Shown one piece after another: positions 1 through 9,300 of a DNA stretch of 58,102 nt; the stretch's first letter is position 1, and the number at the start of each line of letters is the position of its first letter. Both the position numbers and the translations under genes were made by a program. The notes beneath the pieces were generated by a model that ran no database searches, was not told the DNA's origin, and saw only the letters and a program-made list of their open reading frames with translations. Source of the DNA: a virus; the IMG/VR virus record IMGVR_UViG_3300046787_000172, positions 1 through 58,102 of that record. One strand, written 5' to 3'.

Positions 1-127
1 GACCAAGTTGCAAAAGCTTTTGGTATTACTGCTGGCCGTGTGCGCCAGATCGGAAACCCAGAAAAACTCGCAGACATCGCTGTGTCCATGGGGTTTAACC
101 GCAACCAAGTGTTCACTGAGCTGGGCA
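1..127. repeat. Terminal direct repeat, left copy
   Basis: The first 127 bases are identical to the last 127 (57976-58102), and the reading frame of the giant gene is continuous when the copies are merged. This is the usual signature of a circular assembly graph. A length of exactly 127 matches a common assembler k-mer, so it is more likely an assembly overlap than a physical phage terminus. The unique genome is then 57,975 bp. Confidence 0.95.
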
Positions 128-3100
128 TTGAGTCGATCAATGAAGAGGCTGTTAACCTGACACAGGACAAAGAGTCTGTTGGCGGAGATGCTGATACCGA
201 GGGGGTGGTGGACGCTGCTGAGGTAGTGGTAGACGACACCGCTGAACGTGATGTTGAAGCTAACGCAGATGACTCTAGGTACTGGCAAAAGTCCAGTACT
301 GCTGGCAGTAAGTTGGCTGTGCAGATGGTACAAATTGCTGATGCCATTGATGCTTTGAGAGCTGCCGCCGCTGAGCTGAAGCAACTTGGCGTATCTGAAG
401 CTGCTGAATCTGTGCAGGCTCGTATTGACGAGCTGACAGCCAAGTCCGACACCCTGATAGCCACAGCGACTGAGAAGGCTGCGCCCAAAGCTGCCCCAGT
501 ATCCAAGGCCACAGCCACTGTCAAAGAAGCCCAGCAGCGTTGGAAAGACGCTGGCCGGGACATCACCAAGCTCTCGTCGGAGGACTTGGGCCTGCTGTTG
601 CCTTACGTGCGTGACACCATCAAAAACACAGAGCTCGCAGGCAAGATCACTGCTGAGCTGCAAAGCCGTGGAGAAGCCAATGCCGTTCAAGTCGAAAGCC
701 CAGCAGGGGTACCTGTTCAGCCAAAAGCCGAAACTGGCAAAGAAGTGGGCCGACAAGTACGGCGTGCCCCAAAGCCTGCCGCAGAAGGCAAAGCCCAAGT
801 CCCAGCCGTCATCCTCACCCAAGCAGAACAAGCCGCTCAAGCGTGGGATGTAGTCGCTGCTGACTTCCCAGAAGCTCCCAAGTTTGCGGACTTGACCAAG
901 GCCCAGCAGAACACCTTCATTGGCTTCGGCCCTGACAACTGGGAGCGCGGTGACGTTGAGCTTGAGTTGACCAAGCTGGCACGCGCTGCTGCGCCTACCC
1001 AGCGAGCCATACGATTGCGCCACGGTACAACCGCAGCCAACAAGGCCATGATAGAGAAGCTCGGACACATGGACCCGGAAGGTGGAGAGCGCCAGTACAC
1101 GTACTCAGAGTTTGGCCGTAAAGCTGTGTATCTAACCCGCCCTGAAGGCTGGTGGCTTGACAAAGAACAAGCCGCTGCTGGGCGTGCCGTTGTTTACGAC
1201 TCTTTTGTGGACGTTGAACTGCCAAGCGATGTAAACGTAGTCACAATAAATAACATGGCTGACTTTGAAGCGCTAGCTAAACGAGTCGGCGAACCAAGCG
1301 CACAGTCAATGGCTAACAAACTTGCCGTAGATGGGCTTGACTGGCTATCAACAGCCAAAGAATTGCGCTCTATCACATTAGACCAAGCAGTTCAAAAGTA
1401 CATTCGTGAGCAGAAACAGAGCGCCGCCAAGTATGGTGGGTTTGATACCGAGGGCGTTAACACCTTAGGCGAGCTGGCTGACTTTTTGAACGCCAATGTA
1501 AACAATCAGTACACTCAAACAACAGAAGCTGAACTGCGTACACGCATTCGCGACAACTGGCTTGACGCAAAGTCTTACGAGCTAAACACGTTTGGCGAAT
1601 CTGATGCAATGACGCAGAAGCTGATTGACGCTGGCGTGGACGTTATTGACATAGCCCCAGACGCAGACGTTGGAGTTGCTGCGGATCAGGTTGTGGTGTT
1701 GCGCCCTGAACTGGTCAAGCTTACCTCGACTGTAAAACAGCAAGAAGCTTTCTTACGTAAGTCGCGCCGCAGCGTCCGCACTGCTGACCAAAGCGGGACT
1801 GAGTTTGAGTCTGTTGAGGCTTCGCTGGACGACTTGTCCGGCTACTCTGAGGGTATCGCCGCTGGTATCCGTAGCCTGCGCAGCTCTGGCATGGGCAACG
1901 CTGTTGACGCCATTGACTCGTGGATGGTTACGTTCTCCCCAGTGTCGTGGGACGCCATCTACACCATGATCGACGGCAAGCGCACCATCATTTACAACGG
2001 TGTGATCCTCAAGGACAAGGTTCTGGCTACCACTGCCACGCTGCACGAAGTCGGCCATGGTATTGATGAGGTACAGGGCGGCGCTGGTAAGTTCTCCGGC
2101 GGTTCTGAGTTCAGAATGTCCCGCGTAAACGGCGAGCTGATGTCTATGCGTCCCGGCACGGTTGCAGACGAACTCTTGAACCACTGGGAAGACAGCAGTG
2201 AGACGTCTGCTTTGGGCGGCATGCTCAACTACCCACTGGACATGACAGACCCGGAAAACCGCTCGCTGACAATGCAAGAACTCCGTGAGGAAGTCTTCGC
2301 ACAGGTGTGGGCTTTTTCCAACATGAATGGCGGCATGGATTACCTCCGTGATAACCTGCCAACGACCTACGCTTTTATGGAGAAGGCACATGAACAAGTC
2401 AAAGCCACAAACTACCAACGCACCCAAGGTGCCCAGCAAGGTGCTCAGTCAGGACAAGTTCAAGCTGAACAGCAAAACGCGCAGCCTGCTGGAGCAATTC
2501 TTAGAGCCAGCCGCCAAGCCAAACAAGGACTGATCGACCGCAACATCGCTAAGCTGCCGAAGATGTCTCAGCAGCCGGTGAAGCGTGTAACCGAAGCCAT
2601 CGGTGATTTGGGTGGCAAGTACCTTGACTACGCCGTCTTTACCAGCGACTTGGTCAAGCGTGCTGTTGCTGCTGGCCTGCCTGCTGCTCAGACTTTCTCC
2701 GACCGCCTTGCTTCACGTAACGCCAAGGTCAGTGAAGAGGAACGCAAGATCGAAAAGATCGCCGACCGCTATGCGTCCATCGAAGATGAGAACAAGGGCT
2801 CCGGTCCCGGCTCGGTCAACGAGTTCTTATTTGAGTCCACCCGCACAGGCAAGTGGGGCTACGGAAAATACCGTGATGCCAAGATGGGCGCTGCGTTCGA
2901 TAAGCTGAAACCCAAGGCTCAGCAGTTCGTCAAAGACGTGTTTGCCCATGGTGATGCCACGCTGTCCAACAAGAAGAAGATTGTCTTGGAGGCAACCAAC
3001 TCCGAGTACGACGCCATGATTAAGGCAGCTCAGGACGCCGGTGACACCAAGACAGAGGCCACCCTCAAGGCTGAGAAAGCCGCCACGCTCAAGCGCTTCC

Positions 3101-5280
3101 AGACACTGTTCCGCATCCGCGATGGTGTACCCTACGCGCCCATCAAGCGCACTGGTTCGTACGTGGTAATTGGCGAGTCCGCTGAGTACCAAAAAGCCAA
3201 GGCCAACAACGACACTGCTACGCTCAAGAAGCTGGAGTCTGACCCAGACCACTACCATGTGTCGTTCACAGACACTAAGTGGCAAGCCCGTAGCCTGCGT
3301 GACAGACTGGCAGAGCAAGGCGTGTTCGCCGACCCGCAAGTTGTTTCGCGCTCTGAGTCGTTTGACGAGGCGTTCAGTGGCGAGGCCATGTTGCCAGCCC
3401 TGACAAAGATGCGTGCCGCTGTGGATCGTCGTGCTCAGGACTCTACTGGCAAGAAAGACCCAACTGCGGGCAAGCTGCTCAACATCATCAACCAGTTGTA
3501 CTTGGAGGCGTTGGCTGAGGGTAGTGCTCGCAAGTCTGAGATGCGTCGTCGTGGTGTGGCCGGTGAAGTGGACATGCTTCAGTCGTTTACCCAGCAGGGT
3601 CGTGCCGATGCCAACTTCTTGGCCAGCGTTGAGTTCGAGCCCAAGATTCAGGACGCCCTGCAGCAGATGCGCAACCAGTCACGCAAGGGTGACCGCGAAC
3701 GCAAGTCGGAAATCTTTGACGAGTTGACCCAACGCTACGCAGGTACGCTGGACCCACAGCCAAGCCCATTTATCAGTGGCTTGACCAACATGGCATCCAA
3801 GTTCTTCTTGGCCTCCAGCCCTGCGTACTACCTGCAGAACTTGACACAGCCGTTCATGATGTCGCTGCCTGCCATGGCAGGTCGCCATGACTACACCAAG
3901 GCCGCTGCAGAGCTGGCTAAAGCGTACGCTGAGCTTGGCCCACTGTTCAAGGATGTGAAGCTGTTTGACGAGCAGTTTGACTTCTCCGCAGTGCCTGCTG
4001 ATGTGCGTAAAGCCATCAACGAGTTGGTCAACCAAGGCAAGATCGACATCGGTCTGGCCACTGAGATCAACGAGTACAAGGTAGAAGCCGACAACAAACT
4101 CAGCAAGTTCGCGCAGCGCCTGAACAAGGGTATGCGTATGGCTGTCCAGAAGGTGGAAGCTACCAACCGCTTGTCTACAGCCATTGCAGCTTACCGACTG
4201 GAGTACGCCAAGACCAAGGACGCTGACAAAGCAACCCAGTACGCTGCTGACATCCTGACTGACACCCATGGCGACTACACCGCCTTTAACGCTCCTCGTG
4301 CGTTTAACACCCAGTGGGGTAAGGTGGCTTTGCAGTTCCGCAAGTTCCAGTTGATCCAGATCGCGTTCTACGCCAAGCTGATTCGTGATGCGTTCACTAA
4401 GCCGGACGAGCGTGCAGCCGCCATGAAGACACTGGCCTACTCGTTGGGTCACACTGGGGTGTTTGCTGGCCTCATGGGCTTGCCCGGCTACGCAGCTATC
4501 TCCGCCATCTTGGGTGCTTTTGGTGACGAGGACGAGCCGTACGATCTGACTGCTGAGATGCGCAAGGCGCTTGGCCCTGAGTGGGCTGACATGATTATGC
4601 GCGGCGCTCCGACCATTGTTGGTATGGACTTGTCCGGCAAGATCGGTGCAGGCAACATGCTGTCCATCATGCCATTCAGTGACGCTGACTTGAGCACCAA
4701 CGCAGGCCGCGCCGAAGCGTTTGGCACCTTGATGGGCGGTGCTGCTCTTGGCATGGCATCTCGCGTGGTAGACGGTCTTGGCTTGATCGCCAGTGGTGAC
4801 TACTACAAGGGTGTTGAGCGTGTGATGCCCAAGGGTGTGTCTGATGCGCTCAAAGCTGGTCGTCAAGCCACTGAGGGTATGACCCGCCGTAATGGTGATG
4901 TGGTCTTGCCTGAGAGCGAAATTGGCGCTATCTCGTCGGTGCTGACAGGTCTGGGCGTGCCATCTGTCCAACAGGCAGTGACTTACGAGCGTCAGAACCG
5001 CATGCGCGATATTACGCAGAACTTCCAAGACCGCACCACGCGTATCAAGAACGACTACGCCCAAGCAGTTCGCCAGAAGGACACTGCCGCCATGCAGCAA
5101 GCTCGTGAGGCATGGACTAAACTCCAGCAAGCACGTCAGCGTAACGGCTTGACACCACAACCAGTATCCAACCTGCTGAAAGCACCGCAGGAACAAGCGC
5201 AGCGTGAGAAGCGTACGATTGGTGGAGTACAGTATCGCGAAGGTCAGCGTAAACTGGCTGAAGATGTAGCAGCCAACTAA
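1..5280 (+). CDS. Giant polyvalent/internal virion protein, C-terminal 1,759 residues (partial; N-terminus at 55954-57975)
   Basis: This continues the gene that starts at 55954; joined at the circular junction it encodes 2,433 residues. Seen in order (joined numbering): a sigma-70 region-4-like helix-turn-helix around 674-695 (VAKAFGITAGRVRQI); an Ala/Lys/Glu-rich coiled or disordered stretch; a block with RLRHGTT near 1012-1018 and AVYLTRPEGWW near 1049-1059 that resembles ADP-ribosyltransferase motifs; an HEVGH zinc-protease motif with His1356, Glu1357 and His1360; a low-complexity Gln/Ala linker; and a long C-terminal part with NLTQP (about 1954) and ALQFRKFQL (about 2117), reminiscent of the PLxRFG/large polyvalent protein C-terminal region. 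Such proteins (DarB-like, polyvalent proteins) are thought to be carried in the virion and ejected with DNA. The position after two ejection-type genes supports this. Enzymatic activities are inference; HEVGH is the clearest. Two small genes are overprinted here. Confidence 0.85.
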   Translation, partial: DQVAKAFGITAGRVRQIGNPEKLADIAVSMGFNRNQVFTELGIESINEEAVNLTQDKESVGGDADTEGVVDAAEVVVDDTAERDVEANADDSRYWQKSSTAGSKLAVQMVQIADAIDALRAAAAELKQLGVSEAAESVQARIDELTAKSDTLIATATEKAAPKAAPVSKATATVKEAQQRWKDAGRDITKLSSEDLGLLLPYVRDTIKNTELAGKITAELQSRGEANAVQVESPAGVPVQPKAETGKEVGRQVRRAPKPAAEGKAQVPAVILTQAEQAAQAWDVVAADFPEAPKFADLTKAQQNTFIGFGPDNWERGDVELELTKLARAAAPTQRAIRLRHGTTAANKAMIEKLGHMDPEGGERQYTYSEFGRKAVYLTRPEGWWLDKEQAAAGRAVVYDSFVDVELPSDVNVVTINNMADFEALAKRVGEPSAQSMANKLAVDGLDWLSTAKELRSITLDQAVQKYIREQKQSAAKYGGFDTEGVNTLGELADFLNANVNNQYTQTTEAELRTRIRDNWLDAKSYELNTFGESDAMTQKLIDAGVDVIDIAPDADVGVAADQVVVLRPELVKLTSTVKQQEAFLRKSRRSVRTADQSGTEFESVEASLDDLSGYSEGIAAGIRSLRSSGMGNAVDAIDSWMVTFSPVSWDAIYTMIDGKRTIIYNGVILKDKVLATTATLHEVGHGIDEVQGGAGKFSGGSEFRMSRVNGELMSMRPGTVADELLNHWEDSSETSALGGMLNYPLDMTDPENRSLTMQELREEVFAQVWAFSNMNGGMDYLRDNLPTTYAFMEKAHEQVKATNYQRTQGAQQGAQSGQVQAEQQNAQPAGAILRASRQAKQGLIDRNIAKLPKMSQQPVKRVTEAIGDLGGKYLDYAVFTSDLVKRAVAAGLPAAQTFSDRLASRNAKVSEEERKIEKIADRYASIEDENKGSGPGSVNEFLFESTRTGKWGYGKYRDAKMGAAFDKLKPKAQQFVKDVFAHGDATLSNKKKIVLEATNSEYDAMIKAAQDAGDTKTEATLKAEKAATLKRFQTLFRIRDGVPYAPIKRTGSYVVIGESAEYQKAKANNDTATLKKLESDPDHYHVSFTDTKWQARSLRDRLAEQGVFADPQVVSRSESFDEAFSGEAMLPALTKMRAAVDRRAQDSTGKKDPTAGKLLNIINQLYLEALAEGSARKSEMRRRGVAGEVDMLQSFTQQGRADANFLASVEFEPKIQDALQQMRNQSRKGDRERKSEIFDELTQRYAGTLDPQPSPFISGLTNMASKFFLASSPAYYLQNLTQPFMMSLPAMAGRHDYTKAAAELAKAYAELGPLFKDVKLFDEQFDFSAVPADVRKAINELVNQGKIDIGLATEINEYKVEADNKLSKFAQRLNKGMRMAVQKVEATNRLSTAIAAYRLEYAKTKDADKATQYAADILTDTHGDYTAFNAPRAFNTQWGKVALQFRKFQLIQIAFYAKLIRDAFTKPDERAAAMKTLAYSLGHTGVFAGLMGLPGYAAISAILGAFGDEDEPYDLTAEMRKALGPEWADMIMRGAPTIVGMDLSGKIGAGNMLSIMPFSDADLSTNAGRAEAFGTLMGGAALGMASRVVDGLGLIASGDYYKGVERVMPKGVSDALKAGRQATEGMTRRNGDVVLPESEIGAISSVLTGLGVPSVQQAVTYERQNRMRDITQNFQDRTTRIKNDYAQAVRQKDTAAMQQAREAWTKLQQARQRNGLTPQPVSNLLKAPQEQAQREKRTIGGVQYREGQRKLAEDVAAN
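680..853 (+). CDS. Overprinted small protein (57 aa, PFKSKAQQ family) inside the giant gene
   Basis: The ATG at 680 has GGAG six bases upstream and opens a 57-codon frame, +1 relative to the giant gene. The product begins MPFKSKAQQGYLF and continues with KWADKYGVP. This looks like a small phage protein type I know as a free-standing gene (PFKSKAQxxYLF...KxWAxxYGVPxxLP, with a basic tail). In the giant gene's frame the same DNA encodes a low-complexity linker that could tolerate overprinting. A longer extension to 611 is open but adds unrelated residues and has no better start signal. Function unknown; the Lys-rich composition suggests nucleic-acid contact. Confidence 0.75.
   Translation: MPFKSKAQQGYLFSQKPKLAKKWADKYGVPQSLPQKAKPKSQPSSSPKQNKPLKRGM
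2390..2533 (+). CDS. Overprinted small basic protein (47 aa) inside the giant gene
   Basis: The ATG at 2390 follows GGAGAAGGCAC, a good Shine-Dalgarno. It opens 47 codons in the +1 frame of the giant gene. The product is hydrophilic and basic with a plausible C-terminal helix (KTRSLLEQFLEP). In the giant frame this DNA encodes a Gln/Ala-rich linker between the HEVGH domain and the next folded block. I do not recognise the family, so the support is the start signal, the linker location and the parallel with the genes at 680 and 57380. Confidence 0.5.
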   Translation: MNKSKPQTTNAPKVPSKVLSQDKFKLNSKTRSLLEQFLEPAAKPNKD

Positions 5281-5291
5281 GGAGAAACACC

Positions 5292-5552
5292 ATGGCCAAA
5301 ACACCTGCGTGGACACGCAAAGAAGGCAAAGACCCCAAAGGCGGGCTTAATGCCAAAGGGCGTGCCTCCTACAACAAGGCGAACCCCGGCAAGCCGGGGC
5401 TTAAGCCGCCAGCACCTAACCCCAAGAACGCCAAGGATGAGGCGCGTCGAGACAGTTTTTGCGCTCGGATGGGCGGTATGCCCGGCCATATGAAAGACGA
5501 CAAAGGACGCCCAACACGCAAGGCGCTGTCGCTCAAAGCATGGAACTGCTGA
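5292..5552 (+). CDS. DUF6321-like small basic protein (86 aa)
   Basis: It starts 11 bases after the giant gene with a strong site (AAGGAGAAACACC then ATG). The sequence AWTRKEGKDPKGGLNAKGR followed by RRDSFCARMGGMPG matches the pattern of the phage family DUF6321 as I remember it. Function unknown. The Lys/Arg/Gly/Pro composition suggests a disordered DNA- or RNA-binding peptide. First of five small basic genes that close the rightward operon. Confidence 0.75.
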   Translation: MAKTPAWTRKEGKDPKGGLNAKGRASYNKANPGKPGLKPPAPNPKNAKDEARRDSFCARMGGMPGHMKDDKGRPTRKALSLKAWNC

Positions 5553-5553
5553 C

Positions 5554-5742
5554 ATGGCTACCAAGTCCAAATCTACAGTCAATGCTGCTGGCAACTACAC
5601 TAAGCCTGAGCTGCGCAAGCGGATCGTCAGCCAAGTGAAAGCCGCAGCTACCCAAGGCACTGGTGCTGGCCAGTGGTCAGCTCGCAAGGCGCAACTCGTG
5701 GCCAAGAAGTACAAAGCCGCTGGCGGGGGGTACAGAAATTGA
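5554..5742 (+). CDS. Small basic phage protein with SARKAQLVAK motif (62 aa)
   Basis: It begins one base after the preceding stop (tgaC ATG). The C-terminal motif GQWSARKAQLVAKKYKAAGGG recurs in small phage proteins of unknown function. The N-terminus is Lys/Ser-rich and the rest predicts as a short basic helix. It overlaps the next gene by four bases, indicating translational coupling. Confidence 0.7.
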   Translation: MATKSKSTVNAAGNYTKPELRKRIVSQVKAAATQGTGAGQWSARKAQLVAKKYKAAGGGYRN

Positions 5743-5972
5743 AAGCCCCTCAGAAGTCCCTCAAAGAGTGGACAGACCAAAACTGGAAGACCAAAAGTGG
5801 AAAACGATCATCTGACACTGGCGAAAGGTATCTACCTGAGTCTGCAATTAAAAGTCTTAGCCCTGCTGAATATGCTGCAACAACGCGTGCGAAACGCGCT
5901 GGCAAAGCTGCGGGGAAACAGTTTGTAGCGCAACCCAAAAAGATCGCTGCGAAAACCGCGAAGTACCGTTAA
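5739..5972 (+). CDS. DUF5872-like protein (77 aa), TTG start
   Basis: The recognisable family sequence begins at the TTG at 5739, which overlaps the preceding TGA: KSLKEWTDQNWKTKSGKRSS, then GERYLPESAIKSLSPAEY, TTRAKRAGKAAGKQF and IAAKTAKYR. This is the DUF5872 pattern of small basic proteins in phages and bacteria. The frame stays open upstream to 5673, but those extra residues do not fit the family and a G-run sits about eight bases before the TTG. Function unknown. Confidence 0.75.
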   Translation: MKAPQKSLKEWTDQNWKTKSGKRSSDTGERYLPESAIKSLSPAEYAATTRAKRAGKAAGKQFVAQPKKIAAKTAKYR

Positions 5973-5990
5973 CCTCAACTGGAGAATCTC

Positions 5991-6173
5991 ATGAAGTCAA
6001 TGCCAATGCGCGGTCAACGCACCGCAACAAACAAAGCCAAGGCCAACCCATTTGGCAAGGGCGAGTCCAAGATGATGGAAGCCAAAGAGAAGAAGATGGC
6101 TGGTGGTGCCAAAGCCTACGCCGCCATGGAGAAGAAGTATGAAGGCAAGAAATCAACCTCGAAAATGAAGTGA
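5991..6173 (+). CDS. Hypothetical Lys-rich protein (60 aa)
   Basis: The ATG follows CTGGAGAATCTC. The product is almost entirely Lys, Ala, Met, Gly and Glu with no hydrophobic core, ending in a short helix and a basic tail. Unrecognised; possibly a disordered nucleic-acid-binding peptide like its neighbours. Confidence 0.6.
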   Translation: MKSMPMRGQRTATNKAKANPFGKGESKMMEAKEKKMAGGAKAYAAMEKKYEGKKSTSKMK

Positions 6174-6180
6174 GGCCATC

Positions 6181-6279
6181 ATGAAAAAGACCATTATGTT
6201 CAAGCCCTGCAAGGGCTGCCCTACCCCCGCCAAGTGCGCCAAGATGGGCGCTTGCATGATGAAGTCCAAAGCCAAGTGA
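6181..6279 (+). CDS. Cys-rich 32-residue peptide
   Basis: The ATG at 6181 has GAGG five bases upstream, overlapping the end of the preceding gene. The 32 residues contain four cysteines spaced C-x2-C-x5-C-x5-C (positions 10, 13, 19, 25) in a Lys-rich background, the spacing expected of a zinc knuckle. It is the last rightward gene before the convergent leftward arm. No family recognised. Confidence 0.55.
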   Translation: MKKTIMFKPCKGCPTPAKCAKMGACMMKSKAK

Positions 6280-6281
6280 CG

Positions 6282-6313
6282 AAAAAAAGCCCCCGGGCCT
6301 TTCAGCTCGGGGG
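6282..6313 (-). terminator. Intrinsic terminator of the leftward arm
   Basis: A 9-bp stem (6290-6298 with 6305-6313, one G-U pair) and a 6-base loop are followed, on the minus strand, by a run of seven T (complement of 6282-6288). It lies just beyond the stop of the primase-helicase gene. On the plus strand the tail after the stem is not U-rich, so it should stop mainly leftward transcripts. Confidence 0.8.
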
Positions 6314-6362
6314 TCAAAGTTTCTCAACACAACAGGAACCGACATGACAGTCGGCGGGCAAA

Positions 6363-9300
6363 TCATATATCGCTGGCAGCATCTCCGTCAAGTCTGTTGC
6401 TAACCAAGGTCAACACAGGTGCGGTTGACTCAGCGTTCAGGCGCTTGGTATCCACCACAATGCAGCGCTGCTGCTGCGACGTGCAGTCAGTCCCACGGGT
6501 GATGAGAAACTTCTCGCCATGGCTAACCAAGGCCTTAGCTTCCTTCAAGCTGGTCACTATGGACTGGTAGTCCATGCGGTTGGCCATACACCATTCCCGC
6601 ACCTCCTTCTGGCTCAAGATCAGGCGACCAGCAAACTCTTTGTGGTTCACGGTGCCGAGGATGTACCGTCCTGCGATTGGCCCATTGACTCGGTTGCGTG
6701 GGGTCTCAGGCCCACGGGCGTCACGCCCATCACGACACTCTGTGGTCACGATGATGCGGGGGCTTAGCTGGCCAACCATGCGCTGGAAGGCGTCTTCCGA
6801 TGTCACGGTGTTGTTCTCTTCCACGGACTCAGCCAGCTCGTGCAGCAGGCCAACGGTGAACTTGTACATCTCACGGATATCGAAATCCACAATGCCCAGC
6901 TTCTTGGCGATCTTGGCAATCACGATTGTGCATGCACTGTGTGCCCTGTAAAACCTGAACTTGGGGTTGGACAGCACGTCGGTGAACTTGGACAGCATGG
7001 TTTGCATGTCCTTGTGAACTTCAGCTTCGTTGGCCAAGATGTACTTGACCATGGCAGCACCTGCATGCCCGGAGTTGATCGTCATCTGCTTGATGTTCTC
7101 GGCAGCCACCATGGCAGAAGCTGACCTCCATGCGTCTTCGCCCTCTTCGGTGTTGGGGAACTCAGCCCGGTCCACGAGCATCAGCGGGTCGTAGCGATCC
7201 ACGTTGAGCTGAATCAGACGCACAGCCTCAGCCTGAGAGTTGGCTTGGTTGGCCGCAAGCAGTCCATAGAAGTCCCGGTTGCCAGTCACGTACACGTTCA
7301 GACGCCACTCGGATGACTTGGCGAATACCACAGTACCACCCTTGGATGTCATGCGGATACGGTCTTGGCCGTTGGATACGCCGTAGGCCACATCACTGAA
7401 CACTGGGGCTTCCATGTTGGTCAGCTCGTCCGCCAGCACAGGGATGTTGTTAAACACACCCAGCGTAGCCCACAGCGCGTTGGTGGTGAAGCCCTCCTTG
7501 GAGTTGAGGGTCATGCGCTCAGGGTTGCCGAACGCAGCCAGCGCAGCGTGACATGCAGTGGTCTTACCGCGACCGGACTTGCCGCCTTGCAGTGCCAGAA
7601 TCAAGCCCTTGTACAGGTCTTCGCAGTGATGTGACAGCAGTGAGCCCCATCCAGCGCACACGGTGTACTGCCAGTGGACAGCCTCGGGACGGTTGTACAT
7701 GAAGTTCAGGGCGTCGGCGTAGCCCTTGAGACTGCCGCGATTGTTACGGAACGTGGCCACACGCTCCTTGGCGTTGCCGCCCACCAGCACCGGGCGCTCA
7801 GAGCCGTCAGCAGAATGGAGGGTTTCGCCGAGCAGGAACGCCTTGTGGTCGTCCTTCCAGCCAAACGAGGTCAGGGTGTTGGTCTCAGAGATGTTGCGTT
7901 TGAGGGATTGGAGCTGGTCCAACAGGTATGCGGCCATGTGCTCTCCTGCATTTTTGTGGTTGCTCTTGGTAAGTTCGTACCGGGCCAAGGCCCGCAGCAT
8001 GTCGGTTGGGGACGCCACTGACTCGCCGGGGATTTCAAATTCACGGATGCGCTTGTCCGGCAGATGGAACCGGATGCCATAACGGAACGTGCCGTCTTCG
8101 CCGCGTATGCGTGTGATGGGGTAGAACAAGTTCTCACAGAAGGGGAAAACCTGCATGACGCCCTCTCTGTCGGGAATCAACCGGCTAAGCAAACTGCCAT
8201 CCCACTGGTAGCCCCTTGGCACAGCAGGAACCGTGGCTTGCTCGACAGTACCCGCCTCAGTCACGACCTCTTCGACAGTCTCCTCTGGCTCAGAGGCGAT
8301 GCGACCTAACACCAGCGGCGTCTTGATCTTGTCCTTGAACTGGCACCCGGTGCAGCCGTTGGGGTTGCACTTGCTGAAGAACTCGCATGTCGTTGGGCCA
8401 GCACCCCATGTGTCGTATCGGATGTCCCAGTCGATCTGGCCATGGCCAGTGGCCTCGCGCTCGGCGCTCCAGTCACGGGCAAACTCACGACCGCTCTCAC
8501 AGTGCGTCAGAAGGCCGATTACACCGCGCCAAGTCTCGTAGTCCACGTCACCCTTGCTGTCGCGCATAGCGCCCGCCTGAAGGCACTTGCTGGCCATGAG
8601 GTCGGCATCTACTGGCAGTTCGGCGTATTGGTGGAGGTGACCAGTCAGGTCGGAATTAAGGTCAGTCGGCTGATACTGTTTCTTAGGCGCTTCGCGGATC
8701 AACTTAACGTCATGCTCTTTGGCGTAGTCAAACAGCGGCGTAGCAAATTCTTTGGGGTCAATGGCCTCGCAGGTGGCCAGCACCTTGACGTTCTTGGCAT
8801 CACCGTTCTTGCGGTTGGTCGAACCCACGGGTCTGAGAATAGAGCTGAAGTCCGCCGTGCGTGTCGGGTCTGCGATTACCTTGCAGTGGGCCAACGTGGA
8901 CTTGAGGACGACGGCTATCTTGCGCCATAACTCCGGCCCGATGTCTTTGGTCAGTGGCCAGTAGGCATGGATGCCATTGCCAGAATCAACCATCAGCGGC
9001 CTTGGAACGCCCACATCCTTGGCGAACTTGGCCATGGCAACAACAGCGTCCTTCTTGGTCAGGTAGCCCTGCCCCTTGTCGAACTTCTCTTGGCCGCAGT
9101 CAACGTCCACCCAGAATGATTTGGCCTTGTCCCAGTTCTCCGGGACTCGGTACTTGCGTTTGTTGTTGCCGTTCTTGTCCAGCTCGTCCAACTCGATGAC
9201 GGCCTTCTGGTACGAAGCACACGCGTGGTACACCGACAGCTGCTTGCTGTCAGCCATACCTTCAATGGCATCAGCCATGGTCTCAAGGTCCGTGTAAACC

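Noticed and set aside
611-679. Upstream extension of the overprinted PFKSKAQQ gene
   Set aside because: The frame is open but adds residues that do not fit the small-protein type, and the ATG at 680 has the ribosome site.
3679-5316. Antisense open frame of 545 codons under the giant gene
   Set aside because: A shadow of biased codon use in the forward gene; Cys/His/Leu-rich without any domain.
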